Source: Macrococcoides psychrotolerans
GTDB taxonomy: Bacteria > Bacillota > Bacilli > Staphylococcales > Staphylococcaceae
DNA: 64,000 nt
NCBI RefSeq assembly: GCF_038095555.1
Contig: NZ_CP124591.1
Span: 1,488,001 to 1,552,000, forward strand
Direction of reading: 5' to 3'
Shown here: positions 1 to 6,873 of the stretch, in pieces
Layout: each line of letters begins with the position of its first letter
How positions within the stretch are numbered: position 1 is the stretch's first letter
Made by a program: the position numbers and the translations under genes
The notes under the pieces: generated by a model
The model's input: only the letters and a program-made list of their open reading frames with translations
Databases searched by the model: none
What the model was told of the DNA's origin: nothing

Positions 1-100
1 CAATAAAGTATAGAATAATAGGCATCTTCCCGTGATTGTGATCATGGTCGTGGTTATGTTTCTCTTTTTCCTGTGAATGTTGCTCTTTGGTAGTTTCCAT
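1..100 (-). CDS. His-rich N-terminus of a heavy-metal transporter (partial, cut by window edge)
   Basis: Only the first 33 codons are inside the window, reading leftwards from an ATG at 100 preceded by an AAAGGTGAT ribosome-binding site. The peptide begins METTKEQHS and then has a histidine/aspartate-rich stretch (HNHDHDHNHGK) running into a hydrophobic start (MPIILYF). This layout is typical of zinc/cadmium/cobalt P-type ATPases of staphylococci, whose His-rich tail binds metal before the first membrane helix; a cation-diffusion facilitator is the alternative. It is divergent from the CzrA-like repressor gene at 468, with a candidate operator between them, which supports a metal-efflux role. 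The family call is inference because the catalytic domains lie outside the window. Confidence 0.5.
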   Translation of the reverse strand, partial: METTKEQHSQEKEKHNHDHDHNHGKMPIILYFI

Positions 101-263
101 TTCTATCACCTTTCTATTAAATTTCTTTGATTTTTGTTGACTTTTTTGTGCCTTGCAAATTCTGAGCTCGTTTGTTTGCTTAAGTAAGGCAAGGATTCAT
201 ATGGTTTGGGCTTATCCAGTCTCCATCTCCTTTCATTTGTAAATCGGAATGATTATGATAAAG

Positions 264-283
264 ATATGAAGTTACATTCATAT
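264..283. promoter_or_regulatory. Candidate ArsR/CzrA-type operator
   Basis: A perfect inverted repeat, ATATGAA-N6-TTCATAT, sits between the divergent transporter and repressor genes. ArsR/SmtB-family metal sensors bind such AT-rich imperfect 12-2-12 palindromes. A weaker copy (ATATGA...TCATGT) lies at 431-450, just upstream of the repressor start. Apart from these, the 101-467 gap shows no convincing gene. Confidence 0.55.
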
Positions 284-467
284 GTTTACAAAATCATATT
301 AACTCACTGTATGAGTTTTGTCAAGACAAGATGCTTCTTATTCAAATGGACTACTATTGCTGATACAAAAGTCTTAATTTTGTCTATAAACAAAAAACTA
401 GCATCGTTTTACTCATGTGGTATTATATATATATGAATGGAAAATCATGTGAGAGGAATAAGATCAT

Positions 468-782
468 ATGGATACATCAACAACTTCGCCAATCAATAAA
501 GAGAAGATCCAATCAATAAGCAAAGTATTCAAAGTGATTAGTGACCCTACACGCTTGTCAATTCTCTTTCTTTTACAGAAAGAAGAGCTCAGTGTTGGAA
601 ACATTGTGCTTGCATTGGATATGGAACAGTCCGCGATTTCACACCAACTAAAAATATTGAAAGATTCACGTTTAGTGAAGGCAAGAAGAGAAGGGAAAAG
701 CATGGTTTACAGTCTTGATGATCTTCATGTTTTCAGTATTCTCGAACAAGTCTTAACTCATATCAATGAACAAGAACAATAA
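468..782 (+). CDS. ArsR/SmtB-family metal-sensing repressor, CzrA-like
   Basis: A 104-aa winged-helix repressor of the ArsR/SmtB family, which releases DNA when it binds Zn(II) or a related ion. Residues 18-80 form the winged helix, with the recognition-helix sequence QSAISHQLKILK. In Staphylococcus aureus CzrA the alpha-5 zinc site is Asp84, His86, His97 and His100; here the matching positions are Asp85, His87, His98 and Glu101, so three of four ligands are kept and the last His is replaced by Glu. The divergent His-rich transporter is the likely target. Start chosen at ATG 468 with an upstream GAGAGG. An IS6-type end and an IS3 element follow, so the module may be mobile. Confidence 0.85.
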   Translation: MDTSTTSPINKEKIQSISKVFKVISDPTRLSILFLLQKEELSVGNIVLALDMEQSAISHQLKILKDSRLVKARREGKSMVYSLDDLHVFSILEQVLTHINEQEQ

Positions 783-801
783 AAGCTAATAAGGTATAAA
801 A

Positions 802-929
802 GGTTCTGTTGCAAAGTTTTAAATAAAGAATAAAATCCCTTACGGTATCTATGATTTAAGCTGGGATTCCCAATAATACCTTGATTTCAGTACAGACCGA
901 AAACCCGAAGAGAGTGCCTTCTTTTGTAG
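802..929. mobile_element. Solitary IS6-family end (remnant)
   Basis: The sequence GGTTCTGTTGCAAAG at 802-816 is the conserved terminal inverted repeat of IS6-family elements (IS257/IS431, IS1216, ISS1). No IS6 transposase follows; about 110 bp of unassigned sequence leads straight into the IS3 element. I read it as a remnant or one end of a composite element whose other end is outside the window. It does not encode anything. Confidence 0.65.
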
Positions 930-954
930 TGAACCCAAAAAGTTGAACTTTTTA

Positions 955-1764
955 TTAAGCTACTTTCATTAAAGCAAGATTTCTGTATTCTACAGGAGTC
1001 TTGCTTTTTAATTTTCTCTTCTTTCTGACTAAATTATAATACTCCATATAGTCAATAATCTCCTCTTCTAGTTCATCATAAGAATCAAATGTTTCTCCAT
1101 AAAACATTTCTTGTTTTAAAATACCAAAGAAATTCTCCATCGGAGAATTATCAAGACAATTACCTTTTCTAGACATGCTTTGAATAATTCTATTCTTTTT
1201 CAAAGATTGTACCCAAGATTTATGCTGATATTGCCACCCTTGATCGGAATGGATTGTAGTTCTATAGGGAAGGTCTGGAATTACATTAATTGCTTTTAAC
1301 AATGATTCCATAACGAATTCCAATGTTGGACGCTTACTAATTGAATAAGAAATAATCTCTTTCGAACATACATCAAAAATTGTTGACAGATATAGCTTAG
1401 TTCCATTTTTAATGTTGAATTGTGTTACATCAGTAAGTAATTTTTGATATGGGCGATTAGTTACGAATCTGCGATTCAATTTATTCTTAGCTGTTTTGCC
1501 AACTTTCCCTTTGTACGACTTATATGTTCTATTTCTATGCTTAAACTTTGTACAAAGTAAATTATTTTCTCTCATTATTCTAAGAACTTTTTTATGGTTA
1601 ACTACAAAACCTAACTCTCTTAGTTCGTCGGTTACTGTACGATAACCTATCCTATTTTTATGTTTGTTAATGATTTCTTTAATCAAAGTAATTAAATAAT
1701 TGTCTTTATGTTTAGTGACACTAAGTCGTAATTTCCAATAATGGTATACACTTTTCGCTATCAT
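955..1764 (-). CDS. IS3-family transposase OrfB (DDE integrase domain)
   Basis: The catalytic half of the IS150-type transposase, 269 aa as an ATG-started frame. It has an HTH_21-like N-terminus (residues 20-75) followed by an rve integrase core. The DDE triad is visible: TDVTQFN, then HSDQGWQY, then NCLDNSPMENFFG with the expected 35-residue spacing between the second Asp and Glu. The open frame continues upstream of the ATG to about 1851, where it overlaps the end of orfA, so the active protein is probably an OrfAB fusion made by frameshifting. No internal stop is seen. Confidence 0.9.
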   Translation of the reverse strand: MIAKSVYHYWKLRLSVTKHKDNYLITLIKEIINKHKNRIGYRTVTDELRELGFVVNHKKVLRIMRENNLLCTKFKHRNRTYKSYKGKVGKTAKNKLNRRFVTNRPYQKLLTDVTQFNIKNGTKLYLSTIFDVCSKEIISYSISKRPTLEFVMESLLKAINVIPDLPYRTTIHSDQGWQYQHKSWVQSLKKNRIIQSMSRKGNCLDNSPMENFFGILKQEMFYGETFDSYDELEEEIIDYMEYYNLVRKKRKLKSKTPVEYRNLALMKVA

Positions 1765-1829
1765 AGCTACTGATAATATTTCTTTTAACTTATAGTTAGA
1801 TTCATTCCTTAACTCAATAATAGCAGCTA

Positions 1830-2357
1830 CTATTTCTTTGTTTGATTTTTTCGAGCTAAGGATTGTAACTTTTTTTCGAGAGCAATTGCGATTTCTAATC
1901 TCCTGTTTTCCTCACGTAAGCGTATTAATTCTTGTCGTTCACTTTCGTTTAAACTAGTGTTATCAACCTTTTTATTTTTCATAGTTTTAGACGCACGACC
2001 CTTCGGTTTTGATTCTAAACCTAGGATACCATATTGATTGTATTTCATCTGCCACTGAGCTATTAAAGTAGGATTAGTAATATCAAAGATTCTAGCAGTT
2101 TCTTTATATGAAAGTTGATTAGTAATTCTATACTGAATGATTCTTAATTTTTCATCTGTTGAATATTTCTTTCTGGTCATACTGGATATAAGACCGTCAA
2201 TACCGAAGGTATCAAATTGGTAAGTCCATGTTTTTAGTTGTGAAGGATCGATATCATATTTGTTACTTAATGAATCATAACCAATATTTCCTTCTTTATA
2301 TTCTTTGATTAGTTTTAATTTAAAATCAAGATCATGCTTTTTATTCAAAATAAACAC
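1830..2357 (-). CDS. IS3-family transposase OrfA (HTH and leucine-zipper part)
   Basis: A 175-aa protein with two helix-turn-helix segments (about residues 8-55 and 65-115, the second reading YKETARIFDITNPTLIAQW) and a C-terminal coiled coil rich in Glu, Arg and Leu (137-165). This is the DNA-binding and dimerising part of IS150-group transposases. The last codons contain a run of six A residues (complement of 1846-1851) in the pattern A AAA AAT, and the orfB frame is at -1 here. This is suitable for the programmed -1 frameshift that joins OrfA to OrfB. Confidence 0.88.
   Translation of the reverse strand: MFILNKKHDLDFKLKLIKEYKEGNIGYDSLSNKYDIDPSQLKTWTYQFDTFGIDGLISSMTRKKYSTDEKLRIIQYRITNQLSYKETARIFDITNPTLIAQWQMKYNQYGILGLESKPKGRASKTMKNKKVDNTSLNESERQELIRLREENRRLEIAIALEKKLQSLARKNQTKK
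1845..1852 (-). other. Probable -1 ribosomal frameshift site (orfA/orfB)
   Basis: Reading on the minus strand, zero-frame codons CGA AAA AAT contain the slippery heptamer A AAA AAT. A -1 slip leaves orfA just before its TAG and enters the open orfB frame (S K K S N K E I V). IS150-type elements make their transposase this way. Inferred from sequence only. Confidence 0.6.
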
Positions 2358-2416
2358 CCCTAAAGTTGAATTTTAAGGTTCAACTTTAGGGGTGCACTTC
2401 ACTGCCGGTTTCATTT

Positions 2417-3148
2417 TTAAGATACAACATGAATGTTCTGTAATTTTTTCCAGTTGTAATATCCATACACACTGTTAATTAATGAAGCAAGCCACATAAC
2501 TGCCATAGTTACACTCGTTGCATCTACTTCACCATTTAACATCATTGCTCTAACCCATAATGAAATAGATACTACATTAACTGCCATCCAGAAGAACCAT
2601 TGCTCTTTAAATCTTAATGTCATCAATGTTTGTCCAATAATGTTTAAACTTACATTCAGACTATCTAAATATGGCTGTTTTGCATGTATCATCGTTAACA
2701 CTGTTGATATTGCTGCATACAATATTACTGTAAAAATTGCTGTTGATATCCATCCTTTAGAATCAAGTCCTTTAGTATCGACATCCATTACTTCCGGATC
2801 GTCGGTAATGTGATCTGAGTGTCTATTTTTAACCCAAGTTGCGAAACCTAAGAATTGAAACACAATAAAGACAACTTGTAATCCAACTTCTCCATATAGA
2901 CCATGTTGGTAACTAATCCATCCATACAAAGAGACACTGATTAAACCATATACGAATGTTGATAATCTTCCTTTTGCGCTCATGATAAGACATAGTACCA
3001 ATGTCACACTCGCTACTACATTCAGCCAGTCTGTCGTACCATCTACGATTCTGAAGTAAACCAGTATCGCTACTTGTACGAGCATGAATAAACCGAAGAA
3101 CACTTTCTCATAAGTTGTGAAACCTCTAAAGTCCTTAACTAAAAACAT
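2417..3148 (-). CDS. pnuC: Nicotinamide riboside transporter PnuC
   Basis: A 243-aa polytopic membrane protein of the PnuC family, which imports nicotinamide riboside (NR) by facilitated diffusion, trapped by phosphorylation. About seven hydrophobic segments are visible, with the family hallmark region FVYGLISVSLYGWISYQHGLYGE and the C-terminal Trp-rich stretch EQWFFWMAVNVVSISLWV. It lies 11 bp downstream of nadR, whose kinase domain phosphorylates NR, so transport and trapping are co-transcribed. The ATG at 3148 has a GGAGATGG site. An IS3 element begins just past the stop codon and no terminator remains between them. Confidence 0.92.
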   Translation of the reverse strand: MFLVKDFRGFTTYEKVFFGLFMLVQVAILVYFRIVDGTTDWLNVVASVTLVLCLIMSAKGRLSTFVYGLISVSLYGWISYQHGLYGEVGLQVVFIVFQFLGFATWVKNRHSDHITDDPEVMDVDTKGLDSKGWISTAIFTVILYAAISTVLTMIHAKQPYLDSLNVSLNIIGQTLMTLRFKEQWFFWMAVNVVSISLWVRAMMLNGEVDATSVTMAVMWLASLINSVYGYYNWKKLQNIHVVS

Positions 3149-3159
3149 ATCCCATCTCC

Positions 3160-4254
3160 TTAGTTATCTTTGCCATCTGCAAGTATTGCGTCAACAAGAC
3201 AGTGTGCTTCTTCGTACTTCTCCTGGAAACTGTCCCCTTTTAATACGACCATCTTATCTTCCAGACCATGATATTTAATTTCATCCAGAAACATTTGATG
3301 CATATCAAGGCGTGCCTTTTCGTCTGCCATCGACATATCTCTGAAACCGTCATCTACATAATTCGTTGTTGGTGGTAATACGATAATGAGCGCCCATGTC
3401 TGAAGTGAGATATAGTAATCAAATACGGGTGCAATCTTCTCATAATCTTCTTTAGGTGCATAGAGTTTCGTATAAAGCTTCGTCGTCATCACATCTGTAT
3501 CTGCGAAGAATACTTTACGCGTTCCTGGAGAATGAATGTGTTTACGATTCAACTCAAACTGACCAATTCCAATTGTGTGTAAGTCCTTTATATCCAGTTC
3601 ATCATCGCGGACTTGTCTTGTTGTCTGATACTCTCTTGAATATTCCAAAGAATATGAGGTTGAATAGCGTCTTGCTAAGTCTCTCACGAGCGTTGTCTTT
3701 CCTGTACTTGCCGTTCCGATTATCAATATATTTTTAACGAAGAATCTTCGGAAAGGGCGTGTTACAAAATCCCAGTTTAAAATCGGATTCTCACGTATCG
3801 ACGTTCCGCTGATACCGGTAATTCTGCGATCTACCTTTGTAATTTGTATCTCACTTTCTAGAAACGCTTCCGTGAAATATGTATCCAGTGGTTCAATATA
3901 CTCCTCTTCTCCCACATAAAACGTTACAGATTCCATCGGTAAATCCAGGCTTACTGCTTGTGACTGAATCTTATCTCGTAATAAATCAAGCCATGGTGCC
4001 CATCCAGCCGGATACCTTGGAATATTCGTTTCATCGAGTGTGACCACGGTTACATTTTCATCGTCCTTTAGCAGTTCACGCATTGCCTTCACACGATTCA
4101 TCAAGCTCATTCCTACTTTATCTCCTCTGTCATCATCATAACCAGAAACGATGACAAGTGCATTTTTATTCTCACGTTTTGCGCGAATAATCTGTTCAAG
4201 ATGTCCTACATGACATGGTGCAAATGTTCCGAAATATACCCCTAGATCTCTCAT
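3160..4254 (-). CDS. nadR: NadR-type bifunctional NMN adenylyltransferase / ribosylnicotinamide kinase
   Basis: A 364-aa enzyme of NAD salvage. Residues 1-165 form the nucleotidyltransferase domain with the (H/C)xGH signature CHVGH at 14-18 and the later motif GISGTSIRENP. Residues from about 172 form a P-loop kinase with Walker A GTASTGKT near 180, the ribosylnicotinamide kinase that converts NR to NMN. The N-terminal XRE repressor domain of enterobacterial NadR is absent, so this is an enzyme and not a regulator. It is the first gene of the nadR-pnuC pair and starts at ATG 4254 after AAAGGAG. No NAD-responsive operator was recognised upstream. Confidence 0.9.
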   Translation of the reverse strand: MRDLGVYFGTFAPCHVGHLEQIIRAKRENKNALVIVSGYDDDRGDKVGMSLMNRVKAMRELLKDDENVTVVTLDETNIPRYPAGWAPWLDLLRDKIQSQAVSLDLPMESVTFYVGEEEYIEPLDTYFTEAFLESEIQITKVDRRITGISGTSIRENPILNWDFVTRPFRRFFVKNILIIGTASTGKTTLVRDLARRYSTSYSLEYSREYQTTRQVRDDELDIKDLHTIGIGQFELNRKHIHSPGTRKVFFADTDVMTTKLYTKLYAPKEDYEKIAPVFDYYISLQTWALIIVLPPTTNYVDDGFRDMSMADEKARLDMHQMFLDEIKYHGLEDKMVVLKGDSFQEKYEEAHCLVDAILADGKDN

Positions 4255-4411
4255 CCCAATACTCCTTTAATTTATTTCTACTTATTATAACAATTTCACT
4301 TTAGATTGTACTCAATAAAGAAGATTTACAATCCTATACAATAAATTAATCTTTCTTTTAACGGATATTTACAATATTTCGCTACAATTAAATTAATTTA
4401 AGAGGGGGCTC

Positions 4412-4546
4412 ATGATGAAACTACTGAAAAAGGTTGTTATCGCATTTTTAACAATTATCTCATTACCATTCTTTATAGAAATAAGCTCTGAACCTGTCCA
4501 ATCTGATTTTATCACGGAACATAAAAAAGCTCCGTCCGAAGACTAG
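4412..4546 (+). CDS. Small hypothetical membrane/secreted peptide (44 aa)
   Basis: An ATG (tandem ATGATG) at 4412 follows a strong AGAGGGGG site and opens a 44-codon frame ending at TAG 4546. The peptide has a basic start (MMKLLKKV), one hydrophobic segment of about 15 residues (residues 8-22) and a polar, charged tail ending in PSED. It resembles a short secreted or single-span membrane peptide. It is divergent from nadR and convergent with thiT, whose stop lies 3 bp further on. AAGCTC/GAGCTT arms around its stop could form a shared terminator. I do not recognise it; reality as a gene rests on the ribosome-binding site and composition. Confidence 0.45.
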   Translation: MMKLLKKVVIAFLTIISLPFFIEISSEPVQSDFITEHKKAPSED

Positions 4547-4549
4547 AGC

Positions 4550-5107
4550 TTAATATTTGTTATAATTTGCCACACTAAATAATCTCGGGGCTACAGTGAA
4601 CAGGATTACCAGAATAATAATACATGTGATACCGTTAATAAGTGCAATTTGTCCGTTATAGAGCAATGAATACAACCATGCCGGCTGCCCTTTTGGCGCA
4701 TAAGCTCCAAAATATACCCATCCCGACAAGAAATGAATGAAGTAGCGCGCGAAAACTGCAAGTGCCGTAAAGATTACAATCTTCATTTTATTGACTGGCT
4801 GTCCAGCAAGTCCTGCGAGTCCAATCAATGTAAATGCGAACGCATAATCAAGAAAGCCCTGTAGGGGATGTACGATACTACCTGCTGCATCTCCAACTGC
4901 AATCTGCAGTAATCCCCATAAGAATCCTGCCGTCATCCCTGCTTTAACACCTCTTCTGAATGACAGTAATAACACGGGTACCATCGAGAAGCTCAAGCTT
5001 AACCCGAAGAATATCCCTTTAATCTGTGAATCAATAAAGTCCAGCACCATTGCAAATGCTGCCATCATGGCAATTTCTAGCAATATGACCGTTCTCTCTC
5101 TGTTCAT
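4550..5107 (-). CDS. thiT: Thiamine transporter ThiT (ECF S-component)
   Basis: A 185-aa, six-helix substrate-binding subunit of an energy-coupling factor transporter for thiamine (ThiT/YuaJ family). Diagnostic residues of the binding site are visible: an aromatic/acidic C-terminal half with GWVYFGAYAPKGQPAWLYSLLYNG, and the conserved LQGFLDYAFAF stretch. The start is placed at ATG 5107 (AAAGGAG upstream) because the upstream in-frame ATG at 5161 lies inside the TPP riboswitch. The ECF ATPases and the T-component are encoded elsewhere. Expression is predicted to be repressed by thiamine pyrophosphate. Confidence 0.92.
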   Translation of the reverse strand: MNRERTVILLEIAMMAAFAMVLDFIDSQIKGIFFGLSLSFSMVPVLLLSFRRGVKAGMTAGFLWGLLQIAVGDAAGSIVHPLQGFLDYAFAFTLIGLAGLAGQPVNKMKIVIFTALAVFARYFIHFLSGWVYFGAYAPKGQPAWLYSLLYNGQIALINGITCIIILVILFTVAPRLFSVANYNKY

Positions 5108-5127
5108 AACCAATCTCCTTTCATTGC

Positions 5128-5215
5128 TTATGAACCAGAAGCCACATTCCTGCGCAAGCATTACCTTACAGGTTCAAGCGTATCATCTCAGCACAATAGG
5201 CACCGCTTGTGGTTC
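5128..5215 (-). ncRNA. TPP (thi-box) riboswitch upstream of thiT
   Basis: On the minus strand the leader has the conserved elements of the TPP aptamer in order: GGTGCC, CTGAGA, then GAACCTG and GGTAATGC...GCG, followed by a short linker to the thiT ribosome-binding site. No separate terminator is obvious before AAAGGAG, so translation-level control is plausible. A promoter fits upstream with TTGAAA (complement of 5250-5255), 16 bp, and TAAAAT (complement of 5228-5233). Confidence 0.93.
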
Positions 5216-5227
5216 ATAGCAATACTC

Positions 5228-5255
5228 ATTTTACACGAGTTAATAATATTTTCAA
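5228..5255 (-). promoter_or_regulatory. Promoter of the thiT leader
   Basis: Minus-strand -35 TTGAAA and -10 TAAAAT separated by 16 bp, placing transcription start a few bases before the TPP aptamer. Read from sequence. Confidence 0.55.
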
Positions 5256-5317
5256 TAATTCACAATATTTATTAAAGGAATTTTTACACAAATTAATAAA
5301 TAATCCACAAAATTCTT

Positions 5318-5346
5318 TTGACCTTTTAAAGCGTTTTCATTATTAT
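5318..5346 (+). promoter_or_regulatory. putA promoter with overlapping cre (CcpA) site
   Basis: A sigma-A-type promoter, TTGACC at 5318-5323 and TATTAT at 5341-5346, with 17-bp spacing. The spacer contains TTAAAGCGTTTTCA (5326-5339), matching the consensus TGWAARCGYTWNCA at 13 of 14 positions. A CcpA dimer here would block RNA polymerase, implying glucose repression of proline catabolism. Confidence 0.75.
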
Positions 5347-5379
5347 TAAAATAATGAAAGACTACAAGGAGGATGTAAA

Positions 5380-6372
5380 ATGGGTTTAACAAGAGATTTT
5401 TTCATCAAACTAAGTGAGAACGAAACATTGAATACAGCAGCTAAGAAATATGGTTTAGCATTAGGGGCACATAAAGTTGTTGCCGGAACAGATATTGAGA
5501 CGACAATCGAATCTATCCGCGCATTAAACGCAAAAAATATCTCTGCTACGGTGGATAACTTAGGAGAATTCGTCTTCTCAAAAGAAGAAGCGACAGCTGC
5601 TAAGAATAATATTCTAGAAATGATCCAGGCGATTTATGACACAGGTGTTGATGCACATATGTCGATTAAGTTAACACAGATTGGATTGGATGTTGACCCT
5701 GAGTTCTGCTATGAAAACGTTCGTGAGATCTTAATGAAAGCTTATGAATGCGGCAATATGCATGTGAATATGGACACTGAAGATTACAGTCACACTGTAC
5801 AGACATTCGAAATGTTAGATCGTTTAAAAGGTGAATTTAAAAATGTCGGTACTGTCATTCAGGCTTACCTTTTCCGTGCTTCTGAAGAAATTGATAAATA
5901 TCAGGACGTACGTCTACGCCTTGTAAAAGGTGCATATAAAGAAGATGCATCAATAGCATACCAATCAAAAGAAGAGATCGATGCGAACTATATCAAGATC
6001 ATCGAGCAACGTCTATTAAATGCGAAAGCAATGACTTCAATCGCAACACATGATCATAACATTATCGATCACGTGAAGAAATTTATTGCACAGCATAACT
6101 TAAACAAAGACTTAATCGAATTCCAGATGCTGTATGGTTTCCGCTCTGAGCTTCAAGTAGAGATAGCAAATTCAGGATATAATTTCTGTACATACGTACC
6201 TTACGGACAAGACTGGTACGGTTACTTCATGCGTCGCTTAGCTGAGCGTCCGCAAAACTTACAGCTTGTGTACAAATCCGTCGCAACACCTGAAGTGAAG
6301 AAGAATGCTGGTATTGCAGCAGGTGCTGCAGTTGGTATCATCGCATTATCGAAATTATTAAAAAGAAAATAA
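5380..6372 (+). CDS. putA: Proline dehydrogenase (monofunctional, FAD-dependent)
   Basis: A 330-aa TIM-barrel flavoenzyme that oxidises L-proline to pyrroline-5-carboxylate, feeding electrons to the quinone pool. Family motifs are present: RLVKGAYKE (about 183-191) and YVPYGQDWYGYFMRRLAERP (272-291), which bind FAD and the proline carboxylate. Its length matches staphylococcal PutA; there is no fused P5C dehydrogenase. The last 20 residues are a hydrophobic, alanine/glycine-rich helix ending in KLLKRK, a plausible membrane anchor. Start at ATG 5380 after AGGAGG. The promoter carries a near-perfect cre site. It stands alone, ended by a terminator shared with ribH. Confidence 0.92.
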   Translation: MGLTRDFFIKLSENETLNTAAKKYGLALGAHKVVAGTDIETTIESIRALNAKNISATVDNLGEFVFSKEEATAAKNNILEMIQAIYDTGVDAHMSIKLTQIGLDVDPEFCYENVREILMKAYECGNMHVNMDTEDYSHTVQTFEMLDRLKGEFKNVGTVIQAYLFRASEEIDKYQDVRLRLVKGAYKEDASIAYQSKEEIDANYIKIIEQRLLNAKAMTSIATHDHNIIDHVKKFIAQHNLNKDLIEFQMLYGFRSELQVEIANSGYNFCTYVPYGQDWYGYFMRRLAERPQNLQLVYKSVATPEVKKNAGIAAGAAVGIIALSKLLKRK

Positions 6373-6376
6373 AATA

Positions 6377-6410
6377 GACCCCATGTGAAATATCACATGG
6401 GGTTCGTTTT
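6377..6410. terminator. Bidirectional terminator between putA and ribH
   Basis: Stem ACCCCATGTGA / TCACATGGGGT with a short AT loop, A-rich on the left and T-rich on the right, so it can end both converging transcripts. Confidence 0.85.
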
Positions 6411-6873
6411 ATAATTCATCCATCATCTTATTCAAGTTTGCCATTTCAATCGCACTGATTGCAGCATCTCCACCTTTATTCCCTGCTTTTGTTCCTGCTC
6501 TTTCAATCGCCTGTTCAATACTTTCAGTTGTTACTACTCCGAAGATGACCGGTGTACCGTATTCTCCGGCTTTTGCAATACCTTTTGCCGCTTCATTACA
6601 TACATAATCATAATGTGTCGTTGCCCCGCGTATAACACAACCTAACGTTATAACTGCATCGTACTTTTTCTTTTGTGCAAGCTTAGACGCTACAAAAGGA
6701 AGTTCAAAGGCACCTGGCACTAAAAATGTATCGATATCCTCTTTAACTACACCGTGTCGTTCTAAAGTATCGATTGCACCTTCAGTCAGGCGGTCTGTAA
6801 TAAAATGATTAAAACGTGATGTAATGACTGCAATCTTTAAACCTTCACCTGTTAACTTTGCACTATAGTTCAT
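6409..6873 (-). CDS. ribH: 6,7-dimethyl-8-ribityllumazine synthase (beta subunit)
   Basis: A 154-aa cytosolic enzyme condensing 5-amino-6-ribitylaminouracil with 3,4-dihydroxybutanone phosphate to form lumazine, the penultimate step of riboflavin synthesis; members assemble as 60-mers. Motifs seen are SRFNHFITDRL (19-29), VPGAFELPF (52-60) and LGCVIRGATTHYDYVCNEAA (77-96) with the catalytic His. It is the last gene of ribD-ribE-ribBA-ribH and its ATG overlaps the ribBA stop by 4 bp (ATGA), indicating translational coupling. Controlled by the FMN riboswitch upstream of ribD. Confidence 0.96.
   Translation of the reverse strand: MNYSAKLTGEGLKIAVITSRFNHFITDRLTEGAIDTLERHGVVKEDIDTFLVPGAFELPFVASKLAQKKKYDAVITLGCVIRGATTHYDYVCNEAAKGIAKAGEYGTPVIFGVVTTESIEQAIERAGTKAGNKGGDAAISAIEMANLNKMMDEL

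Larger units (their letters stand above)
928..2398 (-). mobile_element. IS3-family (IS150-like) insertion sequence, apparently intact
   Basis: An element of about 1.47 kb bounded by imperfect terminal inverted repeats: TGAACCCAAAAAGTTGAAC from 930 on the left and, reverse-complemented, TGCACCCCTAAAGTTGAAC from 2396 on the right (16 of 19 matching). The outer bases AGTG are also shared, extending it to 928-2398. It carries the two overlapping IS3-type frames orfA (1830-2357) and orfB. I see no clear target duplication. It sits about 20 bp downstream of the pnuC stop, so it may have removed the natural terminator. Confidence 0.85.

Noticed and set aside
206..436. 76-aa plus-strand ORF in the metal-resistance gap
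   Set aside because: No ribosome-binding site, low complexity, and it spans the operator palindrome.
5108..5161. Upstream ATG 5161 as thiT start
   Set aside because: It lies inside the conserved core of the TPP riboswitch and lacks a ribosome-binding site; ATG 5107 is well placed.
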